From Pleodorina starrii (taxonomy: Eukaryota; Chlorophyta; Chlorophyceae; Chlamydomonadales; Volvocaceae): DNA of 64,000 nt. Position numbers and translations under genes: made by a program. Every line of letters begins with the position of its first letter. Positions within the stretch are counted from its first letter, which is position 1. Below, piece after piece: positions 16,401-24,845 of this stretch. The stretch spans positions 124,001 to 188,000 of the forward strand of contig BRXU01000065.1 of assembly GCA_030267565.1 (NCBI GenBank), read 5' to 3'. The notes beneath the pieces are model-generated. The model worked only from the letters and a program-made list of their open reading frames with translations, was not told where the DNA came from and searched no databases.

Positions 16401-18861
16401 CCCCATCACACCGATCGCTAAGAGCCCCGTGCCCTCGACCGACGCTGCCACGGGTCTGGCCGAAACGCTGGAGTTCTGGAATGGGACCGGGGGTTTTGCC
16501 CGTGACGGGCGGGAATATGTCACGATCCTGGAACCGGGCCGGGCGACACCGGCCCCCTGGATCAACGTGATCGCGAATGACGCATTCGGGTTCCACGTCT
16601 CGGCCACGGGTGCAGGCTGCATCTGGGCGGAGAACAGCCGTGAAAATCGTCTGACCGCCTGGTCCAACGATGCGGTGACCGATCCGGCGACGGAGGCTTT
16701 CCTCATCCGCGACGATGACAGCGGCGAGGTATTCTCCCCGACAGCACGACCTCTTGCAGGATCTGGACGCCATGTCGCCCGTCATGGCTTTGGCTACAGC
16801 CGCTTTCAGCACCATGCTGGCGGATTGGCGCTGGATCTGCTGCAGTTCGTGCCGCTTGATGATCCGGTCAGGATATCGCGGCTTGAACTGCGCAACCTTG
16901 GCCCGACGGTGCGGCATCTGTCGGTCATCACCTATGCCGAACCGGTCATGGGTCTGTCCCGCGACGCCTCAGCGCCGTTTCTCGTGACAGAGGAGGATGC
17001 AGAGACGGGTGCGTTGTTCGCCCGCAACCCGTGGAACGTGGCATTTCCCGACCGGGTGATGTTTGCAGATCTTCTGGGTCGGCAAACCGGCATGACAACT
17101 GACAGGGCGGGCTTTCTGGGGCCGGCAGGTGATCTGCGCAGGCCTTCTGCGGCACAACGGGGGGCCCATCTGTCGGGTCGAACCGGTGCCGGACTGGACC
17201 CCTGTCTGGCGCTGGAGTATCGCATCACGCTCGCCCCCGGCGAAATGACAGACGTGACACAGTTGATTGGCCAGACAGCATCGCCCGAGGCGGCGCGGGA
17301 CCTCATCGCCCGAATGCGCAAGTCTGATCCAACCGATCTTCTGGCGGAGATCGAGGCGTATTGGCGCACGATCACGGACACCGTGCAGGTCGAAACGCCG
17401 GACCGGGCAATGGACATCATGGTCAATGGATGGTTGCCCTATCAAACGCTCGCCTGCCGGATAAAAGCGCGCGCAGCATTCTACCAGGCCAGCGGGGCCT
17501 ATGGTTTTCGTGATCAGTTGCAGGACGGTATGGCGATGACGCTTGCCCAGCCTGACCATGTCCGCAGCCATCTGTTACGGGCCGCGGGTCGTCAATTTCC
17601 ACAAGGCGACGTTCAGCACTGGTGGCTGCCGCATTCCGGGCAGGGGGTGCGGACGTTGATTTCTGACGATGTGGTCTGGTTGGCGCATGCGGTCGCAGAT
17701 TACGTCGCGACAACCGGGGATGCGGAGGTGCTGGATCAGGGTCTGCCTTTCCTTGACGGCCCAGCCCTGACACCGGGTCAACATGACGCCTTCTTTCTCC
17801 CCGACACCGCGGTGCAAACAGCGACGCTCTGGGAACATGCAGCCTTGGGGTTGGATCTGGCAATTGCTCGGACCGGCCGACTCGGCCTGCCCTTGATGGG
17901 AACGGGCGACTGGAACGACGGGATGAACCGCGTGGGCGAAGCCGGGCAGGGCGAAAGCGTCTGGCTGGGCTGGCTTCTGCTGGACGCGTTGAACCGGTTT
18001 GCTGATCTGGCGCAGTCCCGCGATCCTGCTGCCGCAATACGCTGGCGGGACCATGCACGTACCCTGCGCCAGACAGTGGAACGCGAGGCCTGGGATGGTG
18101 CCTGGTATCGCCGTGCAACCTTCGACGATGGCAGTTGGCTGGGTTCGTCCGCGTCGCTTGCCTGCCGCATCGACAGCATAGCGCAAAGCTGGGCTGTGTT
18201 ATCGGGACAGGCTGATCCGTTGCGCGCAGCTCAGGCCATGGCCTCCCTGGACCGGCACCTCGTGCGCCCCGATCCCGGCTTGGCTCTGTTGTTCACTCCC
18301 CCGTTCGATGGGGCGGAGACGGGTCAGGATCCCGGCTACATTGCAGGCTATCCTCCAGGCTTGCGCGAAAATGGTGGACAGTACAGCCATGCGGCGATGT
18401 GGGCGGTGTTGGCTCATGCCCGCATGGGCAACGGTACGGCGGCGGCCCGGTTGATCGGTATGGTCAATCCGATCAATCATGCGCTGACACCGGAAACTGC
18501 TCGGCGCTACCGGGTTGAACCCTATGTTATTGCCGCCGATGTCTATTCTGTCGCGCCACATGAGGGGCGAGGCGGTTGGAGCTGGTATACAGGCTCTGCC
18601 GCCTGGATGTCGCGGGCGGCGGTAGAGGGCATTCTGGGCCTGCGTCGCCGCGGCAAGTATCTCGTGATCACCCCACGACTGCCCCAAAGCTGGCCGGGCT
18701 ATCGCGCGAAGATGATTGTCGACGGGACGGACATTCGAATTACCGTGCGACGAGCCGACACTACCGCGATCGAAAGGCAATGCTCCTGCGATTTCGTCAT
18801 GCTTGACGGTTTGAGCCACGACATCAAACTGATCTACCATGAGATCGGCGGGCCGAACTAG
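10447..18861 (+). CDS. ndvB: cyclic beta-1,2-glucan synthase
   Basis: 2804 aa, close to the length of rhizobial NdvB/ChvB and Brucella Cgs. This inner-membrane enzyme initiates, elongates and cyclises beta-1,2-glucan from UDP-glucose; the product goes to the periplasm. Seen: N-terminal region, membrane helices at about 420-475, 815-860 and 945-985, a family-84 glycosyltransferase core with the LDADT motif (D638/D640) and RQHRWTRGDW (W784), then the long C-terminal part with two beta-sandwich regions and a GH94-type phosphorylase domain with MGTGDWNDGMNRVG (D2491) that trims chain length. No frameshift over 8.4 kb. No ribosome site is obvious at ATG 10447 or at the alternative ATG 10483. No ndvA exporter is in the window. 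Confidence 0.95.
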   Translation: MRSQTKDWVIQRMKSAFFKRHGYKLRRLIGKSGSTRSTLLWSDPNPVRSDLFGIERLEQHALTLAAEQAVTSVPEDVYGLHARLEDNAQALRRAFRENGLAAAEGLTMAPAAEWLLDNVHVVEAQIRDIRSDLPIGYYKLLPKLKSGPFAGYPRVFGLAWAFVAHTDSHFDAKTLVRFLTAYQTIQSLTIGELWAVSITLRIVLIENLRRLADQMARGRMERKAADDLADRILAPGQVHQVLLSVPTGPLSELFAARLAERLRNVDPMTNPAVGWLEERLAAQEISIPDVVRHAQDRLGASNVSVRNVITAFRDLSATDWNDIFEEVSPVEARLRRHPGHAVMDFASRNLYRSAVEEIARGSGVDEIEVAERAIARAQDAPSDTRASDPGWHLIGGGRHLMERDVGFRTPAGSRSRALILSSGLPGYLGLIGIISFILLLASVWLVGIESGIAWLWLVAMAVPISALAVTLVDMMVLRRVGATLLPGLDLRAGVPSHLRTMIVVPVIMTDATELARHVETLEIHYLSSGGGDLTFALLTDGADADTQVLCTDAALLEQADEGIAQLNRRYPSGPAGPRFLHLHRRRLLNPAEGVWMGWERKRGKLEELNRLLRGATDTSFVLRSAVVPNDVRYVITLDADTRMPRDVVARMVGKMGHPLNRPSIEDGLVVAGYGILQPRVTPAIGPISTPYLRTTAGSGGMDPYASAASDVFQDLFGQGSFTGKGIYDVDAVQAAMHGRIAPNTVLSHDLLEGIFARAGLASDIELVEAFPERHDLAALRQHRWTRGDWQLAGRIMDRATPMLGRIKIADTLRRSLLAPATLVAFCLGWLLPPAQAAVATALLLTTIAVPVLLPAVLGMAPSGPAPDRRSHLRQVRGDGLFALRRVALDLAFLPDTAWRTCDAIWRANWRMHVSRRLLLEWTTAARNQLGPKPSIAGLTRRMAGGLALTVVLCTVVFIGAPASSPLVLPFTLFWLAAPVISAVNGRDSLHTTAPLSQQQRDDLRLVARRTWRYFETFVTADHSHLPPDNHQETPVPLTAPRTSPTNIGLYLLSCVSARDFGWIGLPDTVERLERTLASIASLEKLNGHLFNWYDTRDGTVLLPRYVSTVDSGNLAGHLIALAQACSEWAGQGPTQDDRRGLMDSLDLVRLAWGESAAADDRLAQIAEAITAPGDGPDWAGILHLSRKTADGLANGSDREEARYWLGTLAQRAEAAMATPLEGLAPRLHALAEQARTMALAMDFAFLLDPERKLLSIGFSADDRSLDKSCYDLLASEARLASLFAIAKNDVPPNHWFRLGRTSVVLPDGPVLGSWSGSMFEYLMPILVMDEPDGSLLAQSNLQSVRAQQRYAAGRNLPWGVSESGFNARDLAMNYQYSSFGVPELGLKRGLAADQVIAPYATGLAAMVDPHGAWSNFQALSTLGAMGPYGFYEALDFTPARQPAGQDFAVVRSHMAHHQGMTILSIANVLHDGRMRHRFHAEPMIKATELLLQERLPRNLQATTPLSELDNLRPAPASTDMQRLAMIEGMPPGPMQTHFLSNGRYSVMLTAQGGGFSKWGSLAITRWHADPARDTGGTRLWMRDLNTERLTEIGGPLGQRRVEFFEDRALISRQDGKLASMIEVLVSGEDAAEVRMLTLTSTARMPIMLELTSYAELALATPATDAAHPAFARMFVQTEYLPEYGALIATRRPRSPDEPRIWTAHVVVAEADQLMAMQYETDRAAFLGRDNDLAHAAALSRPLNGTSGTVLDPVFALRHRVSIAPGATARLAYWTLVADTREALVDLIDRHHDRNAVDRARTLAWTQAQVQLRHLGINTADAGVFQALTGPILVPDARFRMPGTMIAQSAGKQSVLWSQGVSGDLPIVVMRISEETDMAAVHEILLAQEYWRMKGLAVDVVILNEHPASYVQGLQLAIEAALRGNRPRIDGRADPGGQTFALRRDLLPPDVTALLLSTARVVLSARMGSLAEQVDTMRTAPAARPVPITPIAKSPVPSTDAATGLAETLEFWNGTGGFARDGREYVTILEPGRATPAPWINVIANDAFGFHVSATGAGCIWAENSRENRLTAWSNDAVTDPATEAFLIRDDDSGEVFSPTARPLAGSGRHVARHGFGYSRFQHHAGGLALDLLQFVPLDDPVRISRLELRNLGPTVRHLSVITYAEPVMGLSRDASAPFLVTEEDAETGALFARNPWNVAFPDRVMFADLLGRQTGMTTDRAGFLGPAGDLRRPSAAQRGAHLSGRTGAGLDPCLALEYRITLAPGEMTDVTQLIGQTASPEAARDLIARMRKSDPTDLLAEIEAYWRTITDTVQVETPDRAMDIMVNGWLPYQTLACRIKARAAFYQASGAYGFRDQLQDGMAMTLAQPDHVRSHLLRAAGRQFPQGDVQHWWLPHSGQGVRTLISDDVVWLAHAVADYVATTGDAEVLDQGLPFLDGPALTPGQHDAFFLPDTAVQTATLWEHAALGLDLAIARTGRLGLPLMGTGDWNDGMNRVGEAGQGESVWLGWLLLDALNRFADLAQSRDPAAAIRWRDHARTLRQTVEREAWDGAWYRRATFDDGSWLGSSASLACRIDSIAQSWAVLSGQADPLRAAQAMASLDRHLVRPDPGLALLFTPPFDGAETGQDPGYIAGYPPGLRENGGQYSHAAMWAVLAHARMGNGTAAARLIGMVNPINHALTPETARRYRVEPYVIAADVYSVAPHEGRGGWSWYTGSAAWMSRAAVEGILGLRRRGKYLVITPRLPQSWPGYRAKMIVDGTDIRITVRRADTTAIERQCSCDFVMLDGLSHDIKLIYHEIGGPN

Positions 18862-19091
18862 TCCTCATGAAAAATCTCTGCATGGCAGAAAAATTGTGCC
18901 GAGGGCCGGAAACTCCCCAGGTGACTGGATGTCATTTCTTATCCCATCGTCAGGCAACACGAAGCTCGTGGTCGTCTGCAATGGCGGCCGACCTGATTGG
19001 TCTTGCCCCCGTTTCACCGGACACTTGGTCTGCCCCCTGAAAAGTGGTCCTCCCTAAGGTATGGCTTTTGAGCCATTTGGAGGATGCAGGA

Positions 19092-19370
19092 ATGCCCCAG
19101 AAAAAGCACAAGCCGGAAGAGATCGTCGCCAAGCTCCGGCAGGTTGACGTGTTGGTGTCGCAAGGCCAGTCGGTGGCCGAAGCCGTGCGGTCGATCAGCG
19201 TGACGCAGTTCACCTACTATCGGTGGCGCAAGGAGTTCGGTGGGCTGAAAACCGACCAAGTGAAGCGATTGAAGGAGCTGGAGAAGGAGAATGAGCGGCT
19301 CCGGAAGGCCGTCTCTGACCTGACGCTCGAGAAGCTCATCCTTCGGGAAGCGGCATCGGGAAACTTCTGA
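19092..19370 (+). CDS. IS3-family OrfA, copy 2
   Basis: 92 aa from ATG 19092 (GGAGGA ribosome site). HTH in the first half (SVTQFTYYRWRKEFGG) and a coiled coil in the second. It ends ...EAASGNF. The last codons contain the slippery heptamer G_GGA_AAC in the correct reading phase (19358-19364), 4 nt before the stop, for -1 frameshifting into OrfB. Confidence 0.85.
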   Translation: MPQKKHKPEEIVAKLRQVDVLVSQGQSVAEAVRSISVTQFTYYRWRKEFGGLKTDQVKRLKELEKENERLRKAVSDLTLEKLILREAASGNF

Positions 19371-20260
19371 GCCCCGCCCGCCGCCGTGCTTGCATCGAGC
19401 ATGTCAGGCAGAAGTTCCGGATCTCGGAACGGCTCGCCTGTCGCGTGCTCGGGCAGCATCGCTCGACACAGCGGAAAGTGCCGAGTGGACGGGCCGATGA
19501 AAACGTCCTGACGGCCGACATCATCGCGCTCGCCTCGCAATATGGGCGCTACGGATACCGCCGGATCACTGCCCTTCTGCGCGAGGCCGGTTGGGCGGTG
19601 AACGTGAAACGGGTCGAGCGCATCTGGCGGCGGGAGGGGCTGAAGGTGCCACAAAAGCAACCAAAGAAGGGTCGGCTCTGGCTGAACGACGGGTCATGCA
19701 TCCGTCTGCGGCCAGAGCGTTCGAACCATGTCTGGTCCTACGACTTCGTCGAAGCCCGGACCCACGATGGAAGGAAGTTCCGCATGCTCAATCTCATCGA
19801 CGAGTTCAGCCGGGAGTGCCTGGCAATCCGGGTCGACCGGAGGCTCCGATCGACCGACGTCATCGACGTCTTGTCCGATCTCTTCATCCTGCGCGGTGTG
19901 CCGGATCATATACGGTCCGACAATGGCCCGGAGTTCATCGCCAAGGCGGTGCGGGAATGGATCGTCGCCGTCGGCGCGAAGACCGCCTACATCGAGCCGG
20001 GGTCCCCCTGGGAGAACGGTTACTGTGAGAGCTTCAATTCCAAGCTCCGCGACGAGCTGCTGAACGGGGAGATCTTCTACAGCCTCGCTGAGGCGAAGAT
20101 TATCATCGAGAGCTGGCGCCGCCATTACAACACCAAGCGCCCGCACTCATCACTGGGGTATCGCCCGCCAGCTCCCGAGGCCATCCAGTGGCCGGCTTCG
20201 CCATCCGGAGCCGCTTCGCCGGCCACCCCAGTTGTAGCGCCAAGACCCGTAATGCACTAA
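19358..20260 (+). CDS. IS3-family OrfB transposase (made as OrfAB by -1 frameshift)
   Basis: Reading the -1 frame from GGGAAAC gives GKLLSPARRRACIEHVRQK and then the full IS3-type integrase core: HTH_21 region (YGRYGYRRITALLREAGW), DDE residues in SYDFVEART, SDNGPEF and NGYCESFNSKLRDELL, and the C-terminal NTKRPHSSLGYRPPAPEA. The first internal in-frame start is GTG 19445. This copy should be able to supply transposase for both. Confidence 0.85.
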   Translation, partial: GKLLSPARRRACIEHVRQKFRISERLACRVLGQHRSTQRKVPSGRADENVLTADIIALASQYGRYGYRRITALLREAGWAVNVKRVERIWRREGLKVPQKQPKKGRLWLNDGSCIRLRPERSNHVWSYDFVEARTHDGRKFRMLNLIDEFSRECLAIRVDRRLRSTDVIDVLSDLFILRGVPDHIRSDNGPEFIAKAVREWIVAVGAKTAYIEPGSPWENGYCESFNSKLRDELLNGEIFYSLAEAKIIIESWRRHYNTKRPHSSLGYRPPAPEAIQWPASPSGAASPATPVVAPRPVMH

Positions 20261-20337
20261 GACTGAAACCGGACCACCCGATAGGGGCAGGCCAATTACA
20301 GCCGGGGTATCTAATTTTCGCTTTCGCTGACGCTGCC

Positions 20338-20556
20338 TTACCGAATGTAGCTCATTGCAGCAGACATGCGCGCCAGGCCAACCACCTCGTATGTCCCTGT
20401 AGCAGGGTTCAGTGCGAATAGGCCGTTGCCCCGCAGCTCGACGGTCAGCACCCCATCGCTGTCAGACAGGCGGTCGAAATCCGACAGCATGCCCTCCAGC
20501 ATTTCACGGGTAATCTCCGCTTTAGCGTCCTGTCCCATCTCACGCGTCGAAAGCAT
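20338..20556 (-). CDS. hypothetical protein (72 aa)
   Basis: MLSTREMGQDAKAEITREML... with a GGGAG ribosome site 9 nt before the ATG. Acidic N-terminal helix, then a short beta-rich part (GVLTVELRGNGLFALNPATG). Family not recognised. It lies just after IS3 copy 2, whose insertion left its 3' end intact. Confidence 0.55.
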   Translation of the reverse strand: MLSTREMGQDAKAEITREMLEGMLSDFDRLSDSDGVLTVELRGNGLFALNPATGTYEVVGLARMSAAMSYIR

Positions 20557-20889
20557 CTAAAATATCTCCCACTTAAACTACGCAATCTCATAACTCGTAC
20601 AATTGTGGTTGGCACTACACTAGCTAAAAGGTCAGTCCAAAAAGACACTTTTCGTTTTTATGTTGACATGGGCGTCAACTACCCGCTGCGCCGCCAGGCG
20701 CAGCTCGGCCCGAAGGGCCGGGCCTGGAGGCGGGGGGCCGGCGCAGACGGCCGCCACCGCCAGGTCATCATCCCCGGCCAAAAAAGAGATGGGATGATTG
20801 GGGGCCGCCGCGAGGCGATCGAACCGTGGTGACTAACCGACGGTTATTCGGGCATGCTCCTGAAGGTCATTTTGTCAGGAGGTGCTGCG
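20557..20889. other. GC-rich intergenic region with small hairpins
   Basis: Contains GTTGAC-N6-GTCAAC (about 20660-20677) and a GC-rich block with the hairpin CGGCCC-GAA-GGGCCG near 20707-20721. No gene seen. It probably includes the left end of the following IS110 element, which I cannot place exactly. Confidence 0.35.
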
Positions 20890-21915
20890 ATGGATCTGTT
20901 TGTTGGTCTGGACGTGTCGGTCCGCATGACGAGCGTTTGTGTGATGGACGTGAACGGCAAGGTCTTAAAGGAGGCTAAGGTTGAGAGTGAGCCGCAGGCA
21001 ATCGCATCCCTGCTCGGCTCGCTTGACGGGCAGTATCGACGGGTGGGGTTAGAGGCGGGCCCTCTGTCCCAATGGCTCTACAGCGGCCTGGCGGTAGCTG
21101 GGTATCCCATCATCTGCGTCGAGACGCGGCACATGAAGGCGGCGCTGTCAGCCCAGATCAACAAAACAGACAGGAATGACGCGCGCGGCATCGCGCAGAT
21201 GATGCGCGTCGGCCTGTTTCGCCCCGTCTACGTCAAGACAGAGCGGAGCCAGGAGATCAGGATGTTGCTGACGGCGCGCAAATTCCTGCAGTCGAAGATC
21301 ATTGATGCCGAGAACAACCTGCGCGGCTTGCTGCGCAATTTCGGCATGAAGGTCGGCGCTGTCACGCGGCCACAGTTCGAGGCACGGGTGATCGATTTAA
21401 TCAAAGAACGCCCCCACCTTGCGATGACAATCGCGCCGCTTTTAGAGGTCCGGCGCGTCCTTCGTGAGCAGTATCAATGCCTGCACAAGGCAATGGAGCG
21501 GCTGGCCGCAGACGATGGCATCTGCCGCCTGCTCATGACCGCGCCGGGGGTCGGTCCGCTTGTTTCGCTGACATTCAGGGCAGGCATAGACGAGGCAGCC
21601 CGCTTTAGCCGATCGCGATCCGTCCCGGCCCATTTTGGACTGACACCCGCGCGCTACCAATCAGGCGAGTTGGACCGCGGGCGGGGTATCTCCAAGTGTG
21701 GAGACTCTGGTTTCAGATGGGCGCTGGTCGAAGCGGCTGGCATCATCATGCGCCAGAGGACCAAAAGCTCGCCGTTGAAGGTCTGGGGCATGGCTCTGGC
21801 CAAACGGCGCGGGCCTGCCAAGGCCCTCGTTGCCGTGGCCCGTCGTCTTGCGACGATCCTGCACCGGATGTGGACCGACAATACGGAATATCGCTGGCAG
21901 GCGCAGTCCGCCTGA
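20890..21915 (+). CDS. IS110-family transposase
   Basis: 341 aa from ATG 20890 with AGGAGG upstream. RuvC-like DEDD N-terminal domain (LFVGLDVSVRMTSVCV, GLEAG, KTDRNDARGIAQMM) and the C-terminal transposase_20 domain with MTAPGVGPLVSLTF and the serine-containing HFGLTPARYQSGE...ISKCGD. It looks intact. IS110 elements use a bridge RNA from the flanking non-coding sequence and lack long terminal inverted repeats, so the ends are not marked here. Confidence 0.85.
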   Translation: MDLFVGLDVSVRMTSVCVMDVNGKVLKEAKVESEPQAIASLLGSLDGQYRRVGLEAGPLSQWLYSGLAVAGYPIICVETRHMKAALSAQINKTDRNDARGIAQMMRVGLFRPVYVKTERSQEIRMLLTARKFLQSKIIDAENNLRGLLRNFGMKVGAVTRPQFEARVIDLIKERPHLAMTIAPLLEVRRVLREQYQCLHKAMERLAADDGICRLLMTAPGVGPLVSLTFRAGIDEAARFSRSRSVPAHFGLTPARYQSGELDRGRGISKCGDSGFRWALVEAAGIIMRQRTKSSPLKVWGMALAKRRGPAKALVAVARRLATILHRMWTDNTEYRWQAQSA

Positions 21916-22233
21916 TCAAGCGAATACGAATCCGCGCGTCGGCGCGGACAAAGGTCCCGTGCAGGGACGGGTGGGCAGGCAATTCCGAGCGGGGCTTGAA
22001 CGTAGCTTCTGCCGCAGTTCGCAAAAGAGATTGGGATGCCTCTCCTTCCGACCCCATCATGAAGCGGCGCTCGGGCCGACTTCGAAGAGAAGCAAGACAC
22101 CTGCCGGGATTCCCGCTATGTGCGGTGCCATCATCTGATATGTTGTCCGGCCTGCCAGGCAGCCGGAGAAGGTCGCTTTGAGCCCTTAGCCGCCGGTCGT
22201 AATCTGTGGCACAGGCAGGACTTTTCCCTTTTT

Positions 22234-23205
22234 TCAAATTTCATTGCCAAATAAAGCTACATAGCTCGCTGGATCAGTCTTGAGCTGGCGTTGGAAGGCC
22301 CGCCGCAACCTCTGCAGATCCCCAAATCCGCTTTTTTTTGCCACAGTCTTTAGCGGCAAGTGCTCGACCAGAAGTAGGCGTGCTCGCTCCACTCGCGTCC
22401 GCTCAACAAATTCGGCAGGCGTCATCGCCAAGTGCGCCTTGAACCTTCGAGCGAGTGTTCGAGGGGTCATGTTGGCGGCGTCAGCCAAGGTTTCCCGCGT
22501 CCAAGGCCGCACCGGATCACTGATGACGTCCTCGATCAATCGCGCCAACCCCTCATCCTCGGTGAACTGGGCCGAGAGATAGGTTGCATATTGGCTTTGC
22601 CCGCCCGTGCGCCGAAGCTGTACAACTAGCTCACGGGCGACATCGAGCGCTACTGCACCCCCGCAATCCGCACGGATCACTGCAAGGGCAAGGTCTAGTC
22701 CCGCTGTCACGCCTGCCGAAGTATAGAGGCGATCCTCCATGATAAAGAGCCGGTCCAGATCCCAATGCACGTCTGGATAGGCTGCCAACTGTGGAGCCCT
22801 TGACCAATGAGTGCTGGCGGAACGCCCCTTTAGAACGCCAGCCTTAGCAAGCGCTAACGCTCCTGAGCAGATTGAAATCAAACGGGAGTCACCTGGCACC
22901 GACTGCCGGTGCCGTAGGTGCTCCTGCACTTCATGGCACGCGGCAACTGCATCAATGCCTGCCCCACCCGGAATGAGAAGGTCGTTTGCCAAAGTTCCAT
23001 CGGCCAGTGAGCCGTTTGCGCCCAAAACTAAACCGCAGGACGCTGTCACTGGACATCCGGTCAAGCTCAGGAACCGGGTTTGGTAGATCTTTTCACCTTT
23101 AAAGCGAGCCACTTCGAACGCCTGCACTGGCCCGGCCACGTCGAGCAAATTCACTTTGTCGAATAGCAGAACGTCAATGACACGACGGCGAGGGGGCGTG
23201 TCCAT
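22234..23205 (-). CDS. GlxA-family transcriptional regulator (DJ-1/PfpI + AraC HTH)
   Basis: N-terminal DJ-1/PfpI-like ligand domain (VIDVLLFDKVNLLDVAGPVQAFE; nucleophile-elbow-like ISICSGALALAKAGVL) and a C-terminal AraC-type double HTH (TRETLADAANMTPRTLARRFKAHLAMTPAEFVERTRVERARLLL). A GTG at 23217 would add 4 residues. It was originally divergent from the MFS gene now at 25814, with a very short shared promoter that is now split by IS66, so the transporter is the likely target (inference). Confidence 0.85.
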   Translation of the reverse strand: MDTPPRRRVIDVLLFDKVNLLDVAGPVQAFEVARFKGEKIYQTRFLSLTGCPVTASCGLVLGANGSLADGTLANDLLIPGGAGIDAVAACHEVQEHLRHRQSVPGDSRLISICSGALALAKAGVLKGRSASTHWSRAPQLAAYPDVHWDLDRLFIMEDRLYTSAGVTAGLDLALAVIRADCGGAVALDVARELVVQLRRTGGQSQYATYLSAQFTEDEGLARLIEDVISDPVRPWTRETLADAANMTPRTLARRFKAHLAMTPAEFVERTRVERARLLLVEHLPLKTVAKKSGFGDLQRLRRAFQRQLKTDPASYVALFGNEI

Positions 23206-23279
23206 TTTTGATGCCACTTTGACTTATGGGCCATAACAGCTCGCAGTTAAGATTGGCTCGTAAGCGCGACGTCGCGGCC

Positions 23280-24845
23280 CTATGCGGTGAGGCTTGACGG
23301 CTGTGCGTGCCGCCAGGGCATGAGGTCTTCGATGCGGGATTTGGGGTGTCCGTCGAGGATGGCGCGGAGGGTGTCGGCGAGATAGTCGACGGGGTTCACG
23401 CCGGCCATTTTGCAGGTGGCGACGAGCGAGGCGAGCATGGCCCAGTTCTCGGCGCCGACCTCGTTGCCGGCGAAGAGGGCGTTCTTGCGGGTCAGCGCGA
23501 TCGGACGGATCTGGTTTTCGACCGGGTTGGTGTCGAGCTCGAGGGTGCCGTCGTCGAGGAAGCGGATCAGGCCGGGCCAATGCGCGAGGGTATAGCGGAT
23601 ATCCTCGGCCAGAAGGGATTTCTGCGGGATGCGCGACAGCTGAGTTCCAAGCCAGGGCTTGAGCGCGGCGATGATCGGGGCGGCCTGGGCGCTCCGGACG
23701 GCGAGACGGTCGGCGGGAGCCTGGCCGCGCACGGTCTTCTCGATCTGATACAGCAATGCGATCTGGCGCAGCATCTCCTCGGCGATGGGCGAGCCCTCGC
23801 TTTCAAAGCGCTTCACGAAGCGACGGCGGACATGGGTCCAGCAGTTGACCAACTGCCACGGCCCCTCATCGCGCGTGATCTCGGTCAGCGCGTTGTAGGA
23901 CTGGTAGGCGTCACATTGCAGGAACCGGCCGCGGTATCCGGCGAGGAACTTTAGCGGATGCTCCCGTCCTCGGCCGGGGGCGTAGTGGAACAGCACGATG
24001 GGCGGACCGACACCGCCATGGCCGCGATCGTCGGACACGACGGCCCAGAAGTAGCCGCTCTTGGTAGCCTTCCGGCCCGGATCGAGCACCGGCGCGCGGG
24101 TCTCGTCCACGAAGATCCGGTCGGCGCTGCGCAGATGAGCCTTCATGTGGTCGATGACAGGCATCAGGTGGAAGCAGGCGCGCCCCGTCCAGTTGCCGAG
24201 TGTGCCACGGTCGAGGTGGAGACCTTGCCGCTCGAAGATCCCCGCTTGGCGGTAGAACGGAAGGTGGTCGCCGAACTTCGAGACGATGATCCACGCGATC
24301 AGCCGTTCGGTCGGCAGCCCGCCAGGGACGACATGCTCAGGGGCATGCGCCTGCACGACGGCCTGCGAGCAGCGGCGACAGGCGTATCTCGGGCGCCGCG
24401 TCACCAGCACCTGGAACTGCGCCGGGATTACGTCGAGCCGCTCGGATATATCTTCCCCGATCCGGGCCATCTCACCGCAGCCGCAGGGGCATTGGATGCT
24501 GGCGGGCTCGATCACGCGCTCGACCCTGGGCAGGTGCGCCGGCAGATGCCCGCGGTTGCGCGCGGGCTTGCGAGGTTCTTCCCCGCGCGTTTGGGCAAGC
24601 GCGGCCTCTGCCTTTTCCTGCGCGGCCGCGAGGACGCCTTGGGCCAGTTCGGCATCCTCGAGCGGCAGATTGAACTGGTCGGGTGACAGCTTCTCGGAAC
24701 TCTTGCCGAAGCGCTCGCGCTGCGATGCCCGCAGGATGCCCTCCAGCCGACGATTGGCCTCCTGCACCTCCACGAGCGCCGCCTCGACCTCGGTCAGGCG
24801 GGCCTTCAGATGAGCGTTCTCACGGCTGAGGGCATCGGCATCCAT
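23280..24845 (-). CDS. tnpC: IS66 transposase TnpC
   Basis: 521 aa from ATG 24845. N-terminal coiled coil (ALSRENAHLKARLTEVEAALVEV), a zinc-binding region (IQCPCGCGEM ... ACRRCSQAVV) and a DDE core (IFVDETRAPVL; QCDAYQSYNAL; NPVENQIRPIALTRKNALFAG). Complete. The upstream ATG at 24866 would add 7 residues. Confidence 0.9.
   Translation of the reverse strand: MDADALSRENAHLKARLTEVEAALVEVQEANRRLEGILRASQRERFGKSSEKLSPDQFNLPLEDAELAQGVLAAAQEKAEAALAQTRGEEPRKPARNRGHLPAHLPRVERVIEPASIQCPCGCGEMARIGEDISERLDVIPAQFQVLVTRRPRYACRRCSQAVVQAHAPEHVVPGGLPTERLIAWIIVSKFGDHLPFYRQAGIFERQGLHLDRGTLGNWTGRACFHLMPVIDHMKAHLRSADRIFVDETRAPVLDPGRKATKSGYFWAVVSDDRGHGGVGPPIVLFHYAPGRGREHPLKFLAGYRGRFLQCDAYQSYNALTEITRDEGPWQLVNCWTHVRRRFVKRFESEGSPIAEEMLRQIALLYQIEKTVRGQAPADRLAVRSAQAAPIIAALKPWLGTQLSRIPQKSLLAEDIRYTLAHWPGLIRFLDDGTLELDTNPVENQIRPIALTRKNALFAGNEVGAENWAMLASLVATCKMAGVNPVDYLADTLRAILDGHPKSRIEDLMPWRHAQPSSLTA

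Larger units (their letters stand above)
19026..20294 (+). mobile_element. IS3-family element, copy 2 (intact)
   Basis: 1269 bp with the same ends as copy 1. It lies 165 bp after ndvB, in the same orientation as copy 1, so the two bracket a 12.4-kb block. The flanks (GACACT and ATTACA) show no target duplication. Confidence 0.85.

Noticed and set aside
5255..20294. IS3-flanked block as a proven composite transposon
   Set aside because: The outer flanks of the two copies show no target duplication and copy 1 is dead, so past movement as one unit is only a possibility.
20295..20889. oriT candidate upstream of the IS110 gene
   Set aside because: Small inverted repeats are present, but there is no relaxase gene beside them and no recognisable nick-site motif.
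23307..24813. Long plus-strand frames (215, 242 and 175 codons) opposite the IS66 tnpC gene
   Set aside because: They are antisense shadows of a clear DDE transposase with all family motifs on the minus strand; no ribosome sites or domains.
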